Shown piece after piece: positions 1-6,642 of a DNA stretch of 13,771 nt. Location of the stretch: contig JAEWFU010000117.1 of the NCBI GenBank assembly GCA_023388675.1, forward strand, positions 1 through 13,771, in the 5' to 3' direction. Within the stretch, counting starts at the first letter, position 1, and each line of letters opens with the position of its first letter. A program made the position numbers and the translations under genes. The DNA is from Pseudomonadota bacterium (GTDB lineage: Bacteria; Pseudomonadota; Alphaproteobacteria; Rhizobiales; Rhizobiaceae). The notes under the pieces are model-generated. The model worked only from the letters and a program-made list of their open reading frames with translations, was not told the origin of the DNA and made no database searches.

Positions 1-156
1 CACGGTGTAGACGGCCGCGACCTTGAGCGGCTCCTGTGCGAAGAGCCGCGACGGCAAGGTACCGGCGAGGCCAAGCGCGGCACCCGCGCCTGCGGTTTTG
101 AGCAGGGAACGGCGCGATACGGGCAAAGTTCTGTAGTTGCTGGGAAATCTGGACAT
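1..156 (-). CDS. Tat-exported substrate-binding protein, probably BMP family of ABC transporters (N-terminus only)
   Basis: Only the first 52 codons are in the window; the gene continues beyond position 1. The ATG at 156-154 is preceded by a good ribosome binding site (AGAGGTGG). Residues 14-20 read SRRSLLK, a twin-arginine motif, followed by an Ala/Gly/Leu-rich segment (about 21-36) and a likely cleavage near the Ala-Gln at 40-41, so the protein should be exported folded to the periplasm. The mature part begins EPLKVAAVYTV, which resembles the first beta strand of BMP (basic membrane protein, Med-like) solute-binding proteins. In rhizobia these usually serve nucleoside- or purine-type ABC importers. 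The export signal is read directly; the family call rests on about a dozen residues and could be another periplasmic binding protein. It is separated from its right-hand neighbour by a terminator, so it starts its own transcript. Confidence 0.6.
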   Translation of the reverse strand, partial: MSRFPSNYRTLPVSRRSLLKTAGAGAALGLAGTLPSRLFAQEPLKVAAVYTV

Positions 157-276
157 TGAACCACCTCTGGCTGGCGCGAAACTCTGTTGGAATCCCGTCT
201 TTTATTATTCGGTCAACGCTATGCGATATTGCCGAGACCGACAACGCTGGACGCTGCTGGATCGCCTCAAGACACA

Positions 277-306
277 GAAAAAACGGCGTCGGTTTCCCGA
301 CGCCGT
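277..306 (-). terminator. Rho-independent terminator of the PepSY-protein gene
   Basis: A perfect 10-bp inverted repeat (283-292 with 297-306) encloses a 4-nt loop. On the minus strand the hairpin is followed at once by a run of T (complement of the A run at 277-283). It lies about 25 bp after the stop codon of the 332-607 gene and has the form of a strong intrinsic terminator. It separates that gene from the substrate-binding protein gene. Confidence 0.85.
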
Positions 307-331
307 ACAGGCAAGGTTCGCGGACCGCCGA

Positions 332-607
332 TCAGTCGTCGCGGTCGCTCCTGACGATTTCGCCGGTGGCTGGATTGACGTCGAGATCGAACCGCTGGCC
401 TTGCGCATCGACGGCCTTGATTTCGAAGCAGCCATCATCCCGCTCCACCTCGCGCACCTCGTATCCGGCCTCGGTGACGGCTGTCGCAACCTCGGCGACG
501 CTCATCCAGTCTGCTTGCGGCACGTTACCGCAATGAGAGTCGGCCATTGCGGTAACGGCTAGGAGCGGCGAGGCTGCAAGGGCGACGATGACGGCGGTGA
601 TGCGCAT
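332..607 (-). CDS. Small secreted PepSY-domain-like protein
   Basis: A 91-residue protein. The start at 607 is preferred over upstream in-frame starts because AAAGGA sits just before it and because it opens directly with a signal peptide (MRITAV, a hydrophobic stretch to about 19, likely cleavage after AMA at 20-22). The mature domain of about 69 residues contains SVAEVATAVTEAGYEVREVERDDGCFE and ends in a DVNPATGEIVRS-type strand, the usual layout of short PepSY/PepSY_2 proteins in alphaproteobacteria. Two cysteines (26 and 60) could form a periplasmic disulfide. Such proteins are thought to act as protease inhibitors or envelope-binding modules, but the role of this one is unknown. It lies 76 bp downstream of yihA in the same direction, with its own terminator, and may be transcribed with it or alone. 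Confidence 0.75.
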   Translation of the reverse strand: MRITAVIVALAASPLLAVTAMADSHCGNVPQADWMSVAEVATAVTEAGYEVREVERDDGCFEIKAVDAQGQRFDLDVNPATGEIVRSDRDD

Positions 608-683
608 GGCGATATCCTTTCGGTTGAACACAAACCGGATATAGGCTCGCGGACCACCCGGGCAACGTGCGGCGGAAGGACGC

Positions 684-1340
684 TCAGCCTCCGGCCACCG
701 CAAGCGCGACGGCCGAGCGCAGTTCGTCCATCCCTTCGCCCTTTTCCGATGATGTCGCGATGATCGCCGGGTAGGCTGCGGGCCGCTTGCGCACCTTCGC
801 GGCCGTTTCCTCGATGAGGCGCGGCACGCCGGCCGCCTTGATCTTGTCCGCCTTGGTCAACACGATCTGGTAGGAGACGGCGGCCTTGTCGAGCAGGTCC
901 ATGACCTCCTCATCATTCTTCTTGACCCCGTGGCGCGCGTCGATCAGCAGATAGACGCGCTTCAGGGTCACGCGCCCCTTGAGATAGTCGAAGACGAGCT
1001 TCGTCCAGGCGTCCACCTGTGCCTTGGGAGCCTTGGCATAGCCGTAGCCGGGCATGTCGACGAGCGCCATAGGCGGCAGGTCGTCTTTCTCGCCGGAGAA
1101 TCCATCGGGCACGAAATAGTTGAGTTCCTGCGTGCGGCCGGGTGTGTTCGAGGTGCGCGCGAGACCCTTCTTGCCAACCAGCGCATTGATGAGCGAGGAC
1201 TTGCCGACGTTAGAGCGGCCGGCAAATGCGATCTCCGCCGGACCTTCCGGCGGGAGGAACTTCATTGAGGGAACGCCGCGGATGAAGACCCACGGGCGCG
1301 AGAACAGGTCGCGTGCCGCGTCCTCAGCATCATTGTTCAT
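684..1340 (-). CDS. yihA: Ribosome biogenesis GTP-binding protein YihA/YsxC/EngB
   Basis: A 218-residue TRAFAC-class GTPase of the EngB family, which assists late assembly of the large ribosomal subunit and is essential in many bacteria. All G motifs are visible: G1 GRSNVGKS (41-48), G2 around TPGRT (66-70), G3 DMPGYG (95-100), G4 TKAD (162-165) and G5 near TSS (196-198). Length and the C-terminal [10 protein letters not shown] segment are normal for the family. The ATG at 1340 has a ribosome binding site (GAGGT) and lies 10 bp after the stop of the acetyltransferase gene, so the two genes are very likely co-transcribed. In rhizobia this gene normally lies just downstream of yidC and upstream of argB; here it has neither neighbour. 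A longer reading frame upstream overlaps the acetyltransferase gene and is not the true start. Confidence 0.95.
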   Translation of the reverse strand: MNNDAEDAARDLFSRPWVFIRGVPSMKFLPPEGPAEIAFAGRSNVGKSSLINALVGKKGLARTSNTPGRTQELNYFVPDGFSGEKDDLPPMALVDMPGYGYAKAPKAQVDAWTKLVFDYLKGRVTLKRVYLLIDARHGVKKNDEEVMDLLDKAAVSYQIVLTKADKIKAAGVPRLIEETAAKVRKRPAAYPAIIATSSEKGEGMDELRSAVALAVAGG

Positions 1341-1350
1341 CGCATTTACC

Positions 1351-1995
1351 TCATGCCGACCGTTCGAGCCGATCGATGTCGGCGCCGCGGATGGCATCAA
1401 GGTTGCGGGTGATCTTGTCAACCGGCCAATCCCACCAGGCCACGGAGAGAAGCCGACGAACCGTCTGCTTGTCGAAGCGCATCTTGACGACGCGCGCCGC
1501 ATTGCCGGCGACAATGGCGTAGGGCGGCACATCGTGCGTGACCACCGAACGCGCCGCCACGATGGCGCCGTCGCCGATCGTCACACCCGGCATCACCACC
1601 GCCTCCATGCCGATCCACACATCGTTGCCGATCACCGTGTCGCCGCGCAGTTCGCGCTCCCACGTCGTTTCATCAAAGCCTTCCTCCCAGCCCCCACCGA
1701 AAATGTTGAAGGGGTAGGTGGAAAAGCCGGACATGGCATGGTTCGCGCCGTTCATGATGAAGCGGGCACCCTCGGCGATCGCGGAGAACCTGCCGATCAC
1801 CAGCCTGTCGCCGATGAACTCGTAATGATGCAGCACGCACTTTTCGGCAAAGGCATCCGGCCCGTCGGGGTCGTCGTAATAGGTGAAGTCACCGATCTCG
1901 ATATTGGGCCGGTCGATGAGCGGCTTCAGGAACCCGACACGCGGGTGCATCGGGATCGGGTGCTTGATCTCGGGTCTCGGGCCACTTCCTTCCAT
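1351..1995 (-). CDS. CatB/VatD-type hexapeptide O-acetyltransferase (xenobiotic acyltransferase family)
   Basis: A 214-residue left-handed beta-helix acetyltransferase. Hexapeptide-type repeats are seen at about 64-75 and 119-152 ([30 protein letters not shown]), and the C-terminus has the [10 protein letters not shown] and WWDWP segments typical of the VatD/CatB branch. The likely catalytic histidine is His86 in [14 protein letters not shown], matching the family's conserved NH...STYPF region. Members use acetyl-CoA to acetylate hydroxyl groups; some inactivate chloramphenicol or streptogramin A, but most chromosomal homologues have unknown substrates, so resistance should not be assumed. 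The ATG at 1995 follows a strong ribosome binding site (GGAGGGGAG). It is the first gene of a probable two-gene unit with yihA and lies 114 bp after the DUF1772 operon. Confidence 0.85.
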   Translation of the reverse strand: MEGSGPRPEIKHPIPMHPRVGFLKPLIDRPNIEIGDFTYYDDPDGPDAFAEKCVLHHYEFIGDRLVIGRFSAIAEGARFIMNGANHAMSGFSTYPFNIFGGGWEEGFDETTWERELRGDTVIGNDVWIGMEAVVMPGVTIGDGAIVAARSVVTHDVPPYAIVAGNAARVVKMRFDKQTVRRLLSVAWWDWPVDKITRNLDAIRGADIDRLERSA

Positions 1996-2030
1996 GAACG
2001 CTCTCCCCTCCTGCTAGGCATTCGAGGAGA

Positions 2031-2059
2031 ATAATCCACCCTGACCATTTGAAGGGCAA
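2031..2059 (-). promoter_or_regulatory. Possible sigma-70 promoter of the acetyltransferase-yihA unit
   Basis: On the minus strand TTGCCC (2059-2054) and GATTAT (2036-2031) are spaced by 17 bp. Each matches the consensus at four of six bases. The site lies just before the acetyltransferase gene and would give yihA a promoter independent of the TetR-controlled operon. The support is position and spacing only. Confidence 0.35.
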
Positions 2060-2088
2060 GGCGCGGCGGCAGGGAAGCCGCTGCGCCT
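2059..2088 (-). terminator. GC-rich hairpin after the DUF1772 operon, possible weak terminator
   Basis: An inverted repeat of 12-bp arms with one imperfect pair (2059-2070 with 2077-2088, 6-nt loop) lies 21 bp after the stop codon of the last DUF1772 gene. No T run follows on the minus strand, so it may be a 3' stabilising hairpin or a leaky terminator. Read-through would carry transcription into the acetyltransferase and yihA. Confidence 0.35.
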
Positions 2089-2109
2089 CTCATATTTCGA
2101 TGCCTCTCG

Positions 2110-2598
2110 TCACGCAGCCATGCGGATGGCGAGGATGAACGCGCCGCTGGAAATCAGGCCGCTGACGGTGCGAACGTGATTCCACATCGTCCAGCGGGTC
2201 AGATAGTCCTGCCACAGCGCCTCGCCTGCAGCGCTTGCCGGATCGACGGCCGCCAGCGCGTTGTTCATCGGCACGTTGAAGACGATCGTCACCGCGATGA
2301 TGCCGGCAAGATAGACGACCGCGCCGGCAAGCGCCCACCCTGCCCCGTTGGGCAGCCAGCCGAGCAACGCCGCGGCAACCAGCACGACACTCAGCAGCGC
2401 CGTCCCGAAGAAGGCGAGGAAGAAGACCGGATTCTGGATAACGATGTTGATCTGCTGCATGGCCGCGATGCCGCCCGACGGCGCCATTCGGCCGAGCGCC
2501 GTCATCACCGTATTGGAGAAGATGAAGAACAGGCCCGCATTCAGGCCGGCGCCGAAGCCGGCCGCGACAAGAAGGATGGAGAAAAGACGTTCGCTCAT
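2110..2598 (-). CDS. DUF1772 (anthrone oxygenase-like) integral membrane protein, second paralogue
   Basis: A 162-residue protein with four hydrophobic segments (about 7-26, 57-80, 88-108 and 143-160). It carries the marks of the DUF1772 family: GLFFIFSNTVMTAL (22-35), QNPVFF (55-60), NVPMNNALA (108-116) and the RWTMWNHVRT block (135-144). Some fungal members are called anthrone oxygenases; the function of bacterial members is not established. The ATG at 2598 overlaps the stop codon of the upstream paralogue by four bases (ATGA), so the two are translationally coupled; a longer upstream frame lies inside that paralogue and is rejected. It is the last gene of the NmrA-DUF1772-DUF1772 operon. 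Confidence 0.8.
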   Translation of the reverse strand: MSERLFSILLVAAGFGAGLNAGLFFIFSNTVMTALGRMAPSGGIAAMQQINIVIQNPVFFLAFFGTALLSVVLVAAALLGWLPNGAGWALAGAVVYLAGIIAVTIVFNVPMNNALAAVDPASAAGEALWQDYLTRWTMWNHVRTVSGLISSGAFILAIRMAA

Positions 2599-3107
2599 GA
2601 CACGGCTCCCGTGGTCGATGCGCTCGAGCGCGCGCGTAGCGCCAGGCCGAAGCAGACCGCCGCCGCCAGGGAGGCGATCGTGCGCACATGGTTCCAGAAG
2701 GTCCAACGGTCTACGACGATCCGCCAGTAGTCCCCCGCTTCCGCGCTGTCCGGCGCCATGGCGGCCAGCGTATCGTTCATCGGCACGTTGGCTCCCATGG
2801 TGACGGCGAACATGCCGGCGACGACCAGCACCGCGCCGGCGATGAGAGCCGGCGAGCCGGGACGGCGCAACTGCATGACCGCACCGGCCGCAAGGACCAA
2901 CGCCAGCAAGGGCACGCCGAGGAAGAACAGGAAGAAGAGCGGGTTCTGCACCACCTCATTGGTCGCGTTCATGGCGGCGATGCCCGCGGGAGGCGGAATC
3001 CGCGCCAGCGCGGGCATCACCAGGTTGGACCAGGAGAAGAAGATGCCGCCCAGAACGCTCGAACCGACCACTGCCGTGAAGATCGATAAAGATAGCAGCC
3101 GCGACAT
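2595..3107 (-). CDS. DUF1772 (anthrone oxygenase-like) integral membrane protein, first paralogue
   Basis: A 170-residue paralogue of the next gene, with the same blocks in the same order: GIFFSWSNLVMPAL (21-34), GIAAM (42-46), QNPLFF (54-59), NVPMNDTLAA (107-116) and RWTFWNHVRT (134-143). It has about four membrane segments and a longer Ser/Ala-rich C-terminus. Three closely spaced ATGs exist (3122, 3113, 3107). The one at 3107 is chosen because GGAGGG lies 7 nt before it; the ATG at 3113 would give an ATGA overlap with the NmrA gene but sits too close to that site. Either way the gene is coupled to its upstream neighbour. Tandem retention of two diverged copies suggests a heteromeric complex or two substrates (inference). 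Confidence 0.8.
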   Translation of the reverse strand: MSRLLSLSIFTAVVGSSVLGGIFFSWSNLVMPALARIPPPAGIAAMNATNEVVQNPLFFLFFLGVPLLALVLAAGAVMQLRRPGSPALIAGAVLVVAGMFAVTMGANVPMNDTLAAMAPDSAEAGDYWRIVVDRWTFWNHVRTIASLAAAVCFGLALRARSSASTTGAVS

Positions 3108-3109
3108 GA

Positions 3110-3943
3110 TCATACCCTCCATGCGCCTGCTGCCGCAGCGTCGCGCGCGTAGTCGGCGAAGTCCCGGGGCGGACGACCGAGAGCCCTTTGAACGCCGTCC
3201 GCCAGGCTTTCATTGCGGCCGTCGAGGACGCCTGTGACCAGATATTCCAGAAGCTGGATTTCTTCGTCCGGTACGTCAGCCTTCTTCAGCGCCTCGACAA
3301 ACGTATCGGCATCGAGGGGCACGTAGCGTATATCGCGCCCGGCCGCTCGGCTGATTTCGGAGACCGCCTCGGCGAAGGTCATCAGGCGCGGGCCGGTCAG
3401 TTCATAGAGCTGCCCCGAATGGCCGTCCTCGATCAGCACCCTGGCGACCACGTCGGCTATGTCGTCGGCATCCACGAAGGGCTCGGTAATCTTGTCGGCG
3501 GCGAAGAACACCTCGCCCCTCTGGATGTCATCGAGGAAGAAATTCTCGCTGAAGTTCTGCATGAACCAGCTTGCGCGCACCACCGTCCAGTCCGCGCCGG
3601 AACCGATCAGAACCTGTTCGGCACGGATCGCCTCCTCCTCCCCTCGGCCCGACAGGAGCACGAGACGCCTCAGGCCACAATCGAGCGCGAGATGGATGAA
3701 AGCCTCGATCGCCTCGACGGCGCCGGGCACGGTGACGTCGGGATAATAGGTGATGTAGGCAGCGCGCACGCCTTCGATGGCCGCGGGCCAGGTGCTTTCG
3801 TCGTGCCAGTCGAAGGCGGGGCTTGTCGAGCGCGACCCCATGCGAACGGGCACACCGTCCGCCTGCAGGCGCTGCGCGACGCGACGGCCGGTCTTTCCGG
3901 CTCCGCCGATGAGAAGGACAGGTTTCGTATCTTGGTTCGGCAT
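3110..3943 (-). CDS. NmrA-family NAD(P)-binding protein, ergot-alkaloid-biosynthesis-like subgroup
   Basis: A 277-residue atypical short-chain dehydrogenase. The N-terminal Rossmann motif is GGAGKTGRR (13-21). Other landmarks are LLSGRGEEEA (96-105), RASWFMQNFSENF (123-135), PFVDADDIADV (155-165) and a C-terminal GRPPRDFADYA (256-266). The ASWFMQNF and GRPPRxFxDYA segments recall the bacterial relatives of fungal ergot alkaloid enzymes (TIGR03649-like). The classical Tyr-x-x-x-Lys dyad is not evident, as usual for NmrA proteins, so it may be a reductase on a special substrate or a redox-sensing protein. The ATG at 3943 follows GGAGG; earlier starts lie in the operator region. It is the first gene of the TetR-controlled operon, and its stop abuts or overlaps the next start. 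Confidence 0.85.
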   Translation of the reverse strand: MPNQDTKPVLLIGGAGKTGRRVAQRLQADGVPVRMGSRSTSPAFDWHDESTWPAAIEGVRAAYITYYPDVTVPGAVEAIEAFIHLALDCGLRRLVLLSGRGEEEAIRAEQVLIGSGADWTVVRASWFMQNFSENFFLDDIQRGEVFFAADKITEPFVDADDIADVVARVLIEDGHSGQLYELTGPRLMTFAEAVSEISRAAGRDIRYVPLDADTFVEALKKADVPDEEIQLLEYLVTGVLDGRNESLADGVQRALGRPPRDFADYARDAAAAGAWRV

Positions 3944-3960
3944 ATCAGCCTCCTTTGTAA

Positions 3961-3983
3961 AAATATGAGCACACCTCATATTT
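3961..3983. promoter_or_regulatory. Operator 1: perfect inverted repeat, probable TetR-family binding site
   Basis: AAATATGAG (3961-3969) and CTCATATTT (3975-3983) form a perfect 9-bp inverted repeat around a 5-nt centre. It covers the predicted transcription start of the NmrA operon and touches the -35 box of the tetR promoter, so a bound repressor could block both. Assignment to the adjacent regulator is inferred from position and from a second copy at 4024-4044. Confidence 0.75.
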
Positions 3984-4010
3984 GAAATATGTGATAAACT
4001 CTCGTATTAT
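3982..4010 (+). promoter_or_regulatory. Sigma-70 promoter of the TetR-family regulator gene
   Basis: TTGAAA (3982-3987) and TATTAT (4005-4010) are separated by 17 bp, each matching the consensus at five of six bases. Transcription would start near 4017, about 45 nt before the tetR start codon. Both operators flank it, so the regulator probably controls its own synthesis. Confidence 0.7.
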
Positions 4011-4019
4011 GGCTGTCAA
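3991..4019 (-). promoter_or_regulatory. Sigma-70 promoter of the NmrA-DUF1772 operon
   Basis: On the minus strand a perfect TTGACA (4019-4014) is followed after 17 bp by TATCAC (3996-3991). Transcription would start near 3984, at the edge of operator 1. The element overlaps the opposing tetR promoter almost completely, so RNA polymerase can occupy only one at a time. Confidence 0.65.
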
Positions 4020-4023
4020 GCAC

Positions 4024-4044
4024 AATATGAGTAACACTCACATT
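4024..4044. promoter_or_regulatory. Operator 2: second copy of the inverted repeat
   Basis: AATATGAG (4024-4031) and CTCACATT (4037-4044) repeat operator 1 with the same 5-nt spacing and one mismatch. It lies just downstream of the predicted tetR start point and just upstream of the -35 box of the divergent operon. The centres of the two operators are 62 bp apart, about six helical turns, so bound dimers would face the same side of the DNA. Confidence 0.7.
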
Positions 4045-4061
4045 TTGACGAAAGCGGAAGC

Positions 4062-4685
4062 ATGGCCACTATCGAAAACATCTCCACGACGACCGGGAAA
4101 AGGCCGGTGCAGCAGCGCAGCAAGGAGCGCGTGGAGCGTATGCTTGCAGCGGCCAGGGACCTGATCGCGGCTGCGGGCAGCGACAGGATGAAGATGAGCG
4201 AAGTGGCGGAGAAGGCTGGCGTGCCGATCGGCTCGCTCTATCAGTTCTTTCCCGACAAGAGCGCCCTCGTCCGCGCGCTCGTCGAGCGTACCAATACCGA
4301 GAACCGGCAGTGCATCGAAGACGGCCTCGCCGGCGCGACGACGCCTGAACAGCTCTCGACGGCCTTCGGCGACCTGTTCGACGTCTATTACGGTATGTTT
4401 CAGGCAGACCCGGCGATGCGCGACATCTGGGCGGGCGCGCAGGCCGACAAGGCGCTGCGCGCGGTGGAGATCGAGGAGAGCCGCGTCATCGGCGGCGTGC
4501 TGGGCTGCGTGCTGAAGCGGTTGAAGCCGGACGTGCCGGAAGAGAAGATCGATACCGCCGCGCTGCTGATCATGAACCTCGGAGAGGCCACGATCCGGCT
4601 GGCGATCTCGGTGCCGGAAAAGGAGGGCCGTGCTCTCGTCGAAGCCTACAAGGGCATGGCGGTGCGGGAGATGATGGCGCTCTAG
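4062..4685 (+). CDS. TetR/AcrR-family transcriptional regulator
   Basis: A 207-residue one-component repressor. The N-terminal DNA-binding domain contains QRSKERVERMLAAARDLI (18-35) and a helix-turn-helix at about 44-65 with the hallmark AEKAGVPIGSLYQFFPDK. Residues from about 70 onward form an all-helical ligand-binding and dimerisation domain of normal length, with no recognisable ligand residues. The ATG at 4062 has a purine-rich AGCGGAAG before it and fits the usual N-terminal length. The gene is divergent from the NmrA-DUF1772 operon and shares with it a region holding two operator-like repeats, the standard layout for a self-regulating TetR that derepresses its neighbour when it binds a small molecule. 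It ends before a bidirectional terminator. Confidence 0.92.
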   Translation: MATIENISTTTGKRPVQQRSKERVERMLAAARDLIAAAGSDRMKMSEVAEKAGVPIGSLYQFFPDKSALVRALVERTNTENRQCIEDGLAGATTPEQLSTAFGDLFDVYYGMFQADPAMRDIWAGAQADKALRAVEIEESRVIGGVLGCVLKRLKPDVPEEKIDTAALLIMNLGEATIRLAISVPEKEGRALVEAYKGMAVREMMAL

Positions 4686-4720
4686 CGCAGTTCAGGTTCC
4701 GACCATGGGCGGCCAAAAGA

Positions 4721-4745
4721 AAAAGGCCCGCGAGACGGGCCTTTT
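4721..4745. terminator. Bidirectional Rho-independent terminator between tetR and yidC
   Basis: A perfect 10-bp inverted repeat (4721-4730 with 4736-4745, 5-nt loop) has AAAA at one base and TTTT at the other. The minus strand continues into a T-rich tract, and the plus strand into TTTTCCTTG. It lies between the convergent tetR and yidC genes and should stop transcripts from both sides. Confidence 0.9.
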
Positions 4746-4757
4746 CCTTGCTTTCTT

Positions 4758-4776
4758 GCGAGACGGATCGTCTCGC
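4758..4776. repeat. Second perfect hairpin next to the yidC stop codon
   Basis: GCGAGACG (4758-4765) and CGTCTCGC (4769-4776) pair across a 3-nt loop. The sequence GCGAGACGG also occurs in the loop-side of the neighbouring terminator at 4730-4738, so the two structures could compete. It may stabilise the 3' end of the yidC transcript. Confidence 0.55.
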
Positions 4777-4794
4777 GGGATCGTCTGCCGACGG

Positions 4795-6633
4795 CTATTC
4801 CGCCGGTTGACTCGGCTTCTTCTTGAAGATGCCGATCAGATTGTCCCAGAGCTCGATCTTGGCGCCCTGGCGCTTCATGATGACGCCCTGCTGGATGATC
4901 GACAGAGTGTTGTTCCATGCCCAGTAGATCACCAGGCCTGCCGGGAACGTCGCCAGCATGAAGGTGAAGACCACCGGCATCCAGTTGAAGATCATCGCCT
5001 GGGTCGGATCGGGCGGCGTCGGGTTCATGCGCATCTGCAGGAACATGGTGACGCCCATGATCAGAGGCCAAACGCCGATCATCAGGAACGACGGCACGTC
5101 GTAAGGCAGCAGGCCGAACAGGTTGAACAGCGACGTCGGATCTGGCGCCGACAGATCGCGGATCCAGCCGAAGAACGGCGCATGCCGCATCTCGATCGTG
5201 ACGTAGAGCACCTTGTAGAGCGCGAAGAAGACCGGGATCTGGATCAGCACCGGCCAGCAGCCCGCGATCGGATTGATCTTCTCCGTCTTGTAGAGCTCCA
5301 TCATCGCCTGTTGCTGCTTCATCCTGTCGTCCGCATATTTTTCGCGGATTTCCAGCATCTTCGGCTGCATCTTCTTCATGTTCGCCATCGACTTGTACGA
5401 CTTGTTGGCGAGCGGGAAGAAGATCGCTTTCACGATGACGGTGGTGGCCAGGATGGCAACGCCGAAATTGCCGAGCACCCTGAACAGCCAGTCGATCAGG
5501 TAGAACATCGGCTTGGTGATGAAATAGAACCAGCCCCAGTCGATCAGCAGGTCGAACTGCCTGATCTGGCGGTCGGCCTCGTAGGAATCGATGAGACCAG
5601 TTTCCTTTGCGCCGGCGAAGACCAGCGTCTCGACCGTCTGCGACTGGCCGGGCTGCACCACCAGCGGGTCGGTCAGATAGTCGGCCTGGAACCGGACGCG
5701 GCCATCGTCGAAATAGGCATAACGCGGCTGGAACGGCTGGGCGCCGGAGGGCACCATCGCAACCGCCCAGTACTTGTCGGTGATGCCCAGCCAGCCGTCT
5801 TGCGACTTGCCCGGCACGATCTGACGGTCTTCGGCAAGATTGCTGTACTTGATCTCCTGCAGGCCCTCTTCGCCCGTTACCCCGATCAGGCCCTCGTGCA
5901 GGATGAAGAAGCCTTCGATCTTCGGGGTGCCAATGCGCGCGACGCGACCATAGTTGGACAGCGAGACCGCTTCGCCGCTCTCGTTGGTCACCGTATCGGA
6001 GACCGTGAAGAGGTAGTTGTTGTCGACGGCGATGGTCCGCGCAAAGGTCAAGCCGCGGTCGTTGGTGTAGGTCAGCGTCACCGGGACGTCAGGCGTCAGC
6101 GTCGGCTGTCCCTCCACCGTCCACACCGTGTCGGGGCCCGGCAACGAACCCACGGCCTCGTTGCCGATATAGCCGACCTCGGCATAATAGCCGTCGGCCA
6201 TCGCCGCCGGATTCAGCAATTCGATGTTTGGCGAGTTGCGCTCGACGGTGGTGCGATAATCCTTGAGGATCAGATCGTCGATCCTTGCGCCGGTCAGGCT
6301 GAGCGAACCCGAAATGCGCGGCGTATCGATGGCGATGCGGCCCGAAGAGGCAAGCGCGTCTGCGCGGCTCGTGCCTGCTGGCGCTCCACCGGCGGCACCC
6401 GGCACACCGGCGGACGGCGCCTGGCCGCCCGGCAGGTCGGAATTGCCTGCCGCCGAGGGCTGTTGACCGGCCTGCGGCGTGGCCGACGGTTGCGCCTGCT
6501 CCTGTTGCTCCGCTTCGATGCGGGCCGCTTCACGCTGCGCCTCGATGCGCGGGTTCATGTAGAACACCTGCCACAGCACCAGAATCAGCACGGAAAGCGC
6601 GATCGTGATGAAGAAGTTACGATTGTTTTCCAT
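4795..6633 (-). CDS. yidC: Membrane protein insertase YidC
   Basis: A 612-residue inner-membrane insertase that places proteins in the membrane alone or with SecYEG. The N-terminal anchor is at about 7-26 (NFFITIALSVLILVLWQVFY), followed by a low-complexity Gln/Ala/Pro/Gly linker (about 35-95), a large periplasmic beta domain (about 100-345) and the conserved C-terminal Oxa1-like core with five membrane segments (about 367 to 585). The cytoplasmic hairpin after KAIFFPLANKSYKSMANMKKMQPK (403-425) and the KINPIAGCWPVLIQIPVFFALYKVL block (452-476) are diagnostic. The ATG at 6633 follows AAGGGAA, 9 bp after the rnpA stop. It is the last gene of the rpmH-rnpA-yidC operon, with a strong terminator after it. 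Unlike in many relatives, yihA does not follow. Confidence 0.97.
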   Translation of the reverse strand: MENNRNFFITIALSVLILVLWQVFYMNPRIEAQREAARIEAEQQEQAQPSATPQAGQQPSAAGNSDLPGGQAPSAGVPGAAGGAPAGTSRADALASSGRIAIDTPRISGSLSLTGARIDDLILKDYRTTVERNSPNIELLNPAAMADGYYAEVGYIGNEAVGSLPGPDTVWTVEGQPTLTPDVPVTLTYTNDRGLTFARTIAVDNNYLFTVSDTVTNESGEAVSLSNYGRVARIGTPKIEGFFILHEGLIGVTGEEGLQEIKYSNLAEDRQIVPGKSQDGWLGITDKYWAVAMVPSGAQPFQPRYAYFDDGRVRFQADYLTDPLVVQPGQSQTVETLVFAGAKETGLIDSYEADRQIRQFDLLIDWGWFYFITKPMFYLIDWLFRVLGNFGVAILATTVIVKAIFFPLANKSYKSMANMKKMQPKMLEIREKYADDRMKQQQAMMELYKTEKINPIAGCWPVLIQIPVFFALYKVLYVTIEMRHAPFFGWIRDLSAPDPTSLFNLFGLLPYDVPSFLMIGVWPLIMGVTMFLQMRMNPTPPDPTQAMIFNWMPVVFTFMLATFPAGLVIYWAWNNTLSIIQQGVIMKRQGAKIELWDNLIGIFKKKPSQPAE

Positions 6634-6642
6634 ACGGTTCCC

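Noticed and set aside
160..276. Promoter for the substrate-binding protein gene (TTGACC with AT-rich sequence after it)
   Set aside because: No -10 box at suitable spacing matches well enough to list.
2089..2097. A single CTCATATTT half-site, identical to one arm of the TetR operator, near the far end of the regulated module
   Set aside because: The partner arm is absent at the right spacing, and one 9-mer match in a window of this size is not very unlikely by chance.
3985..4007. A possible third, degenerate operator between the two clear ones
   Set aside because: Only one arm resembles the consensus and the spacing fails; the bases are better explained by the -10 and -35 boxes.
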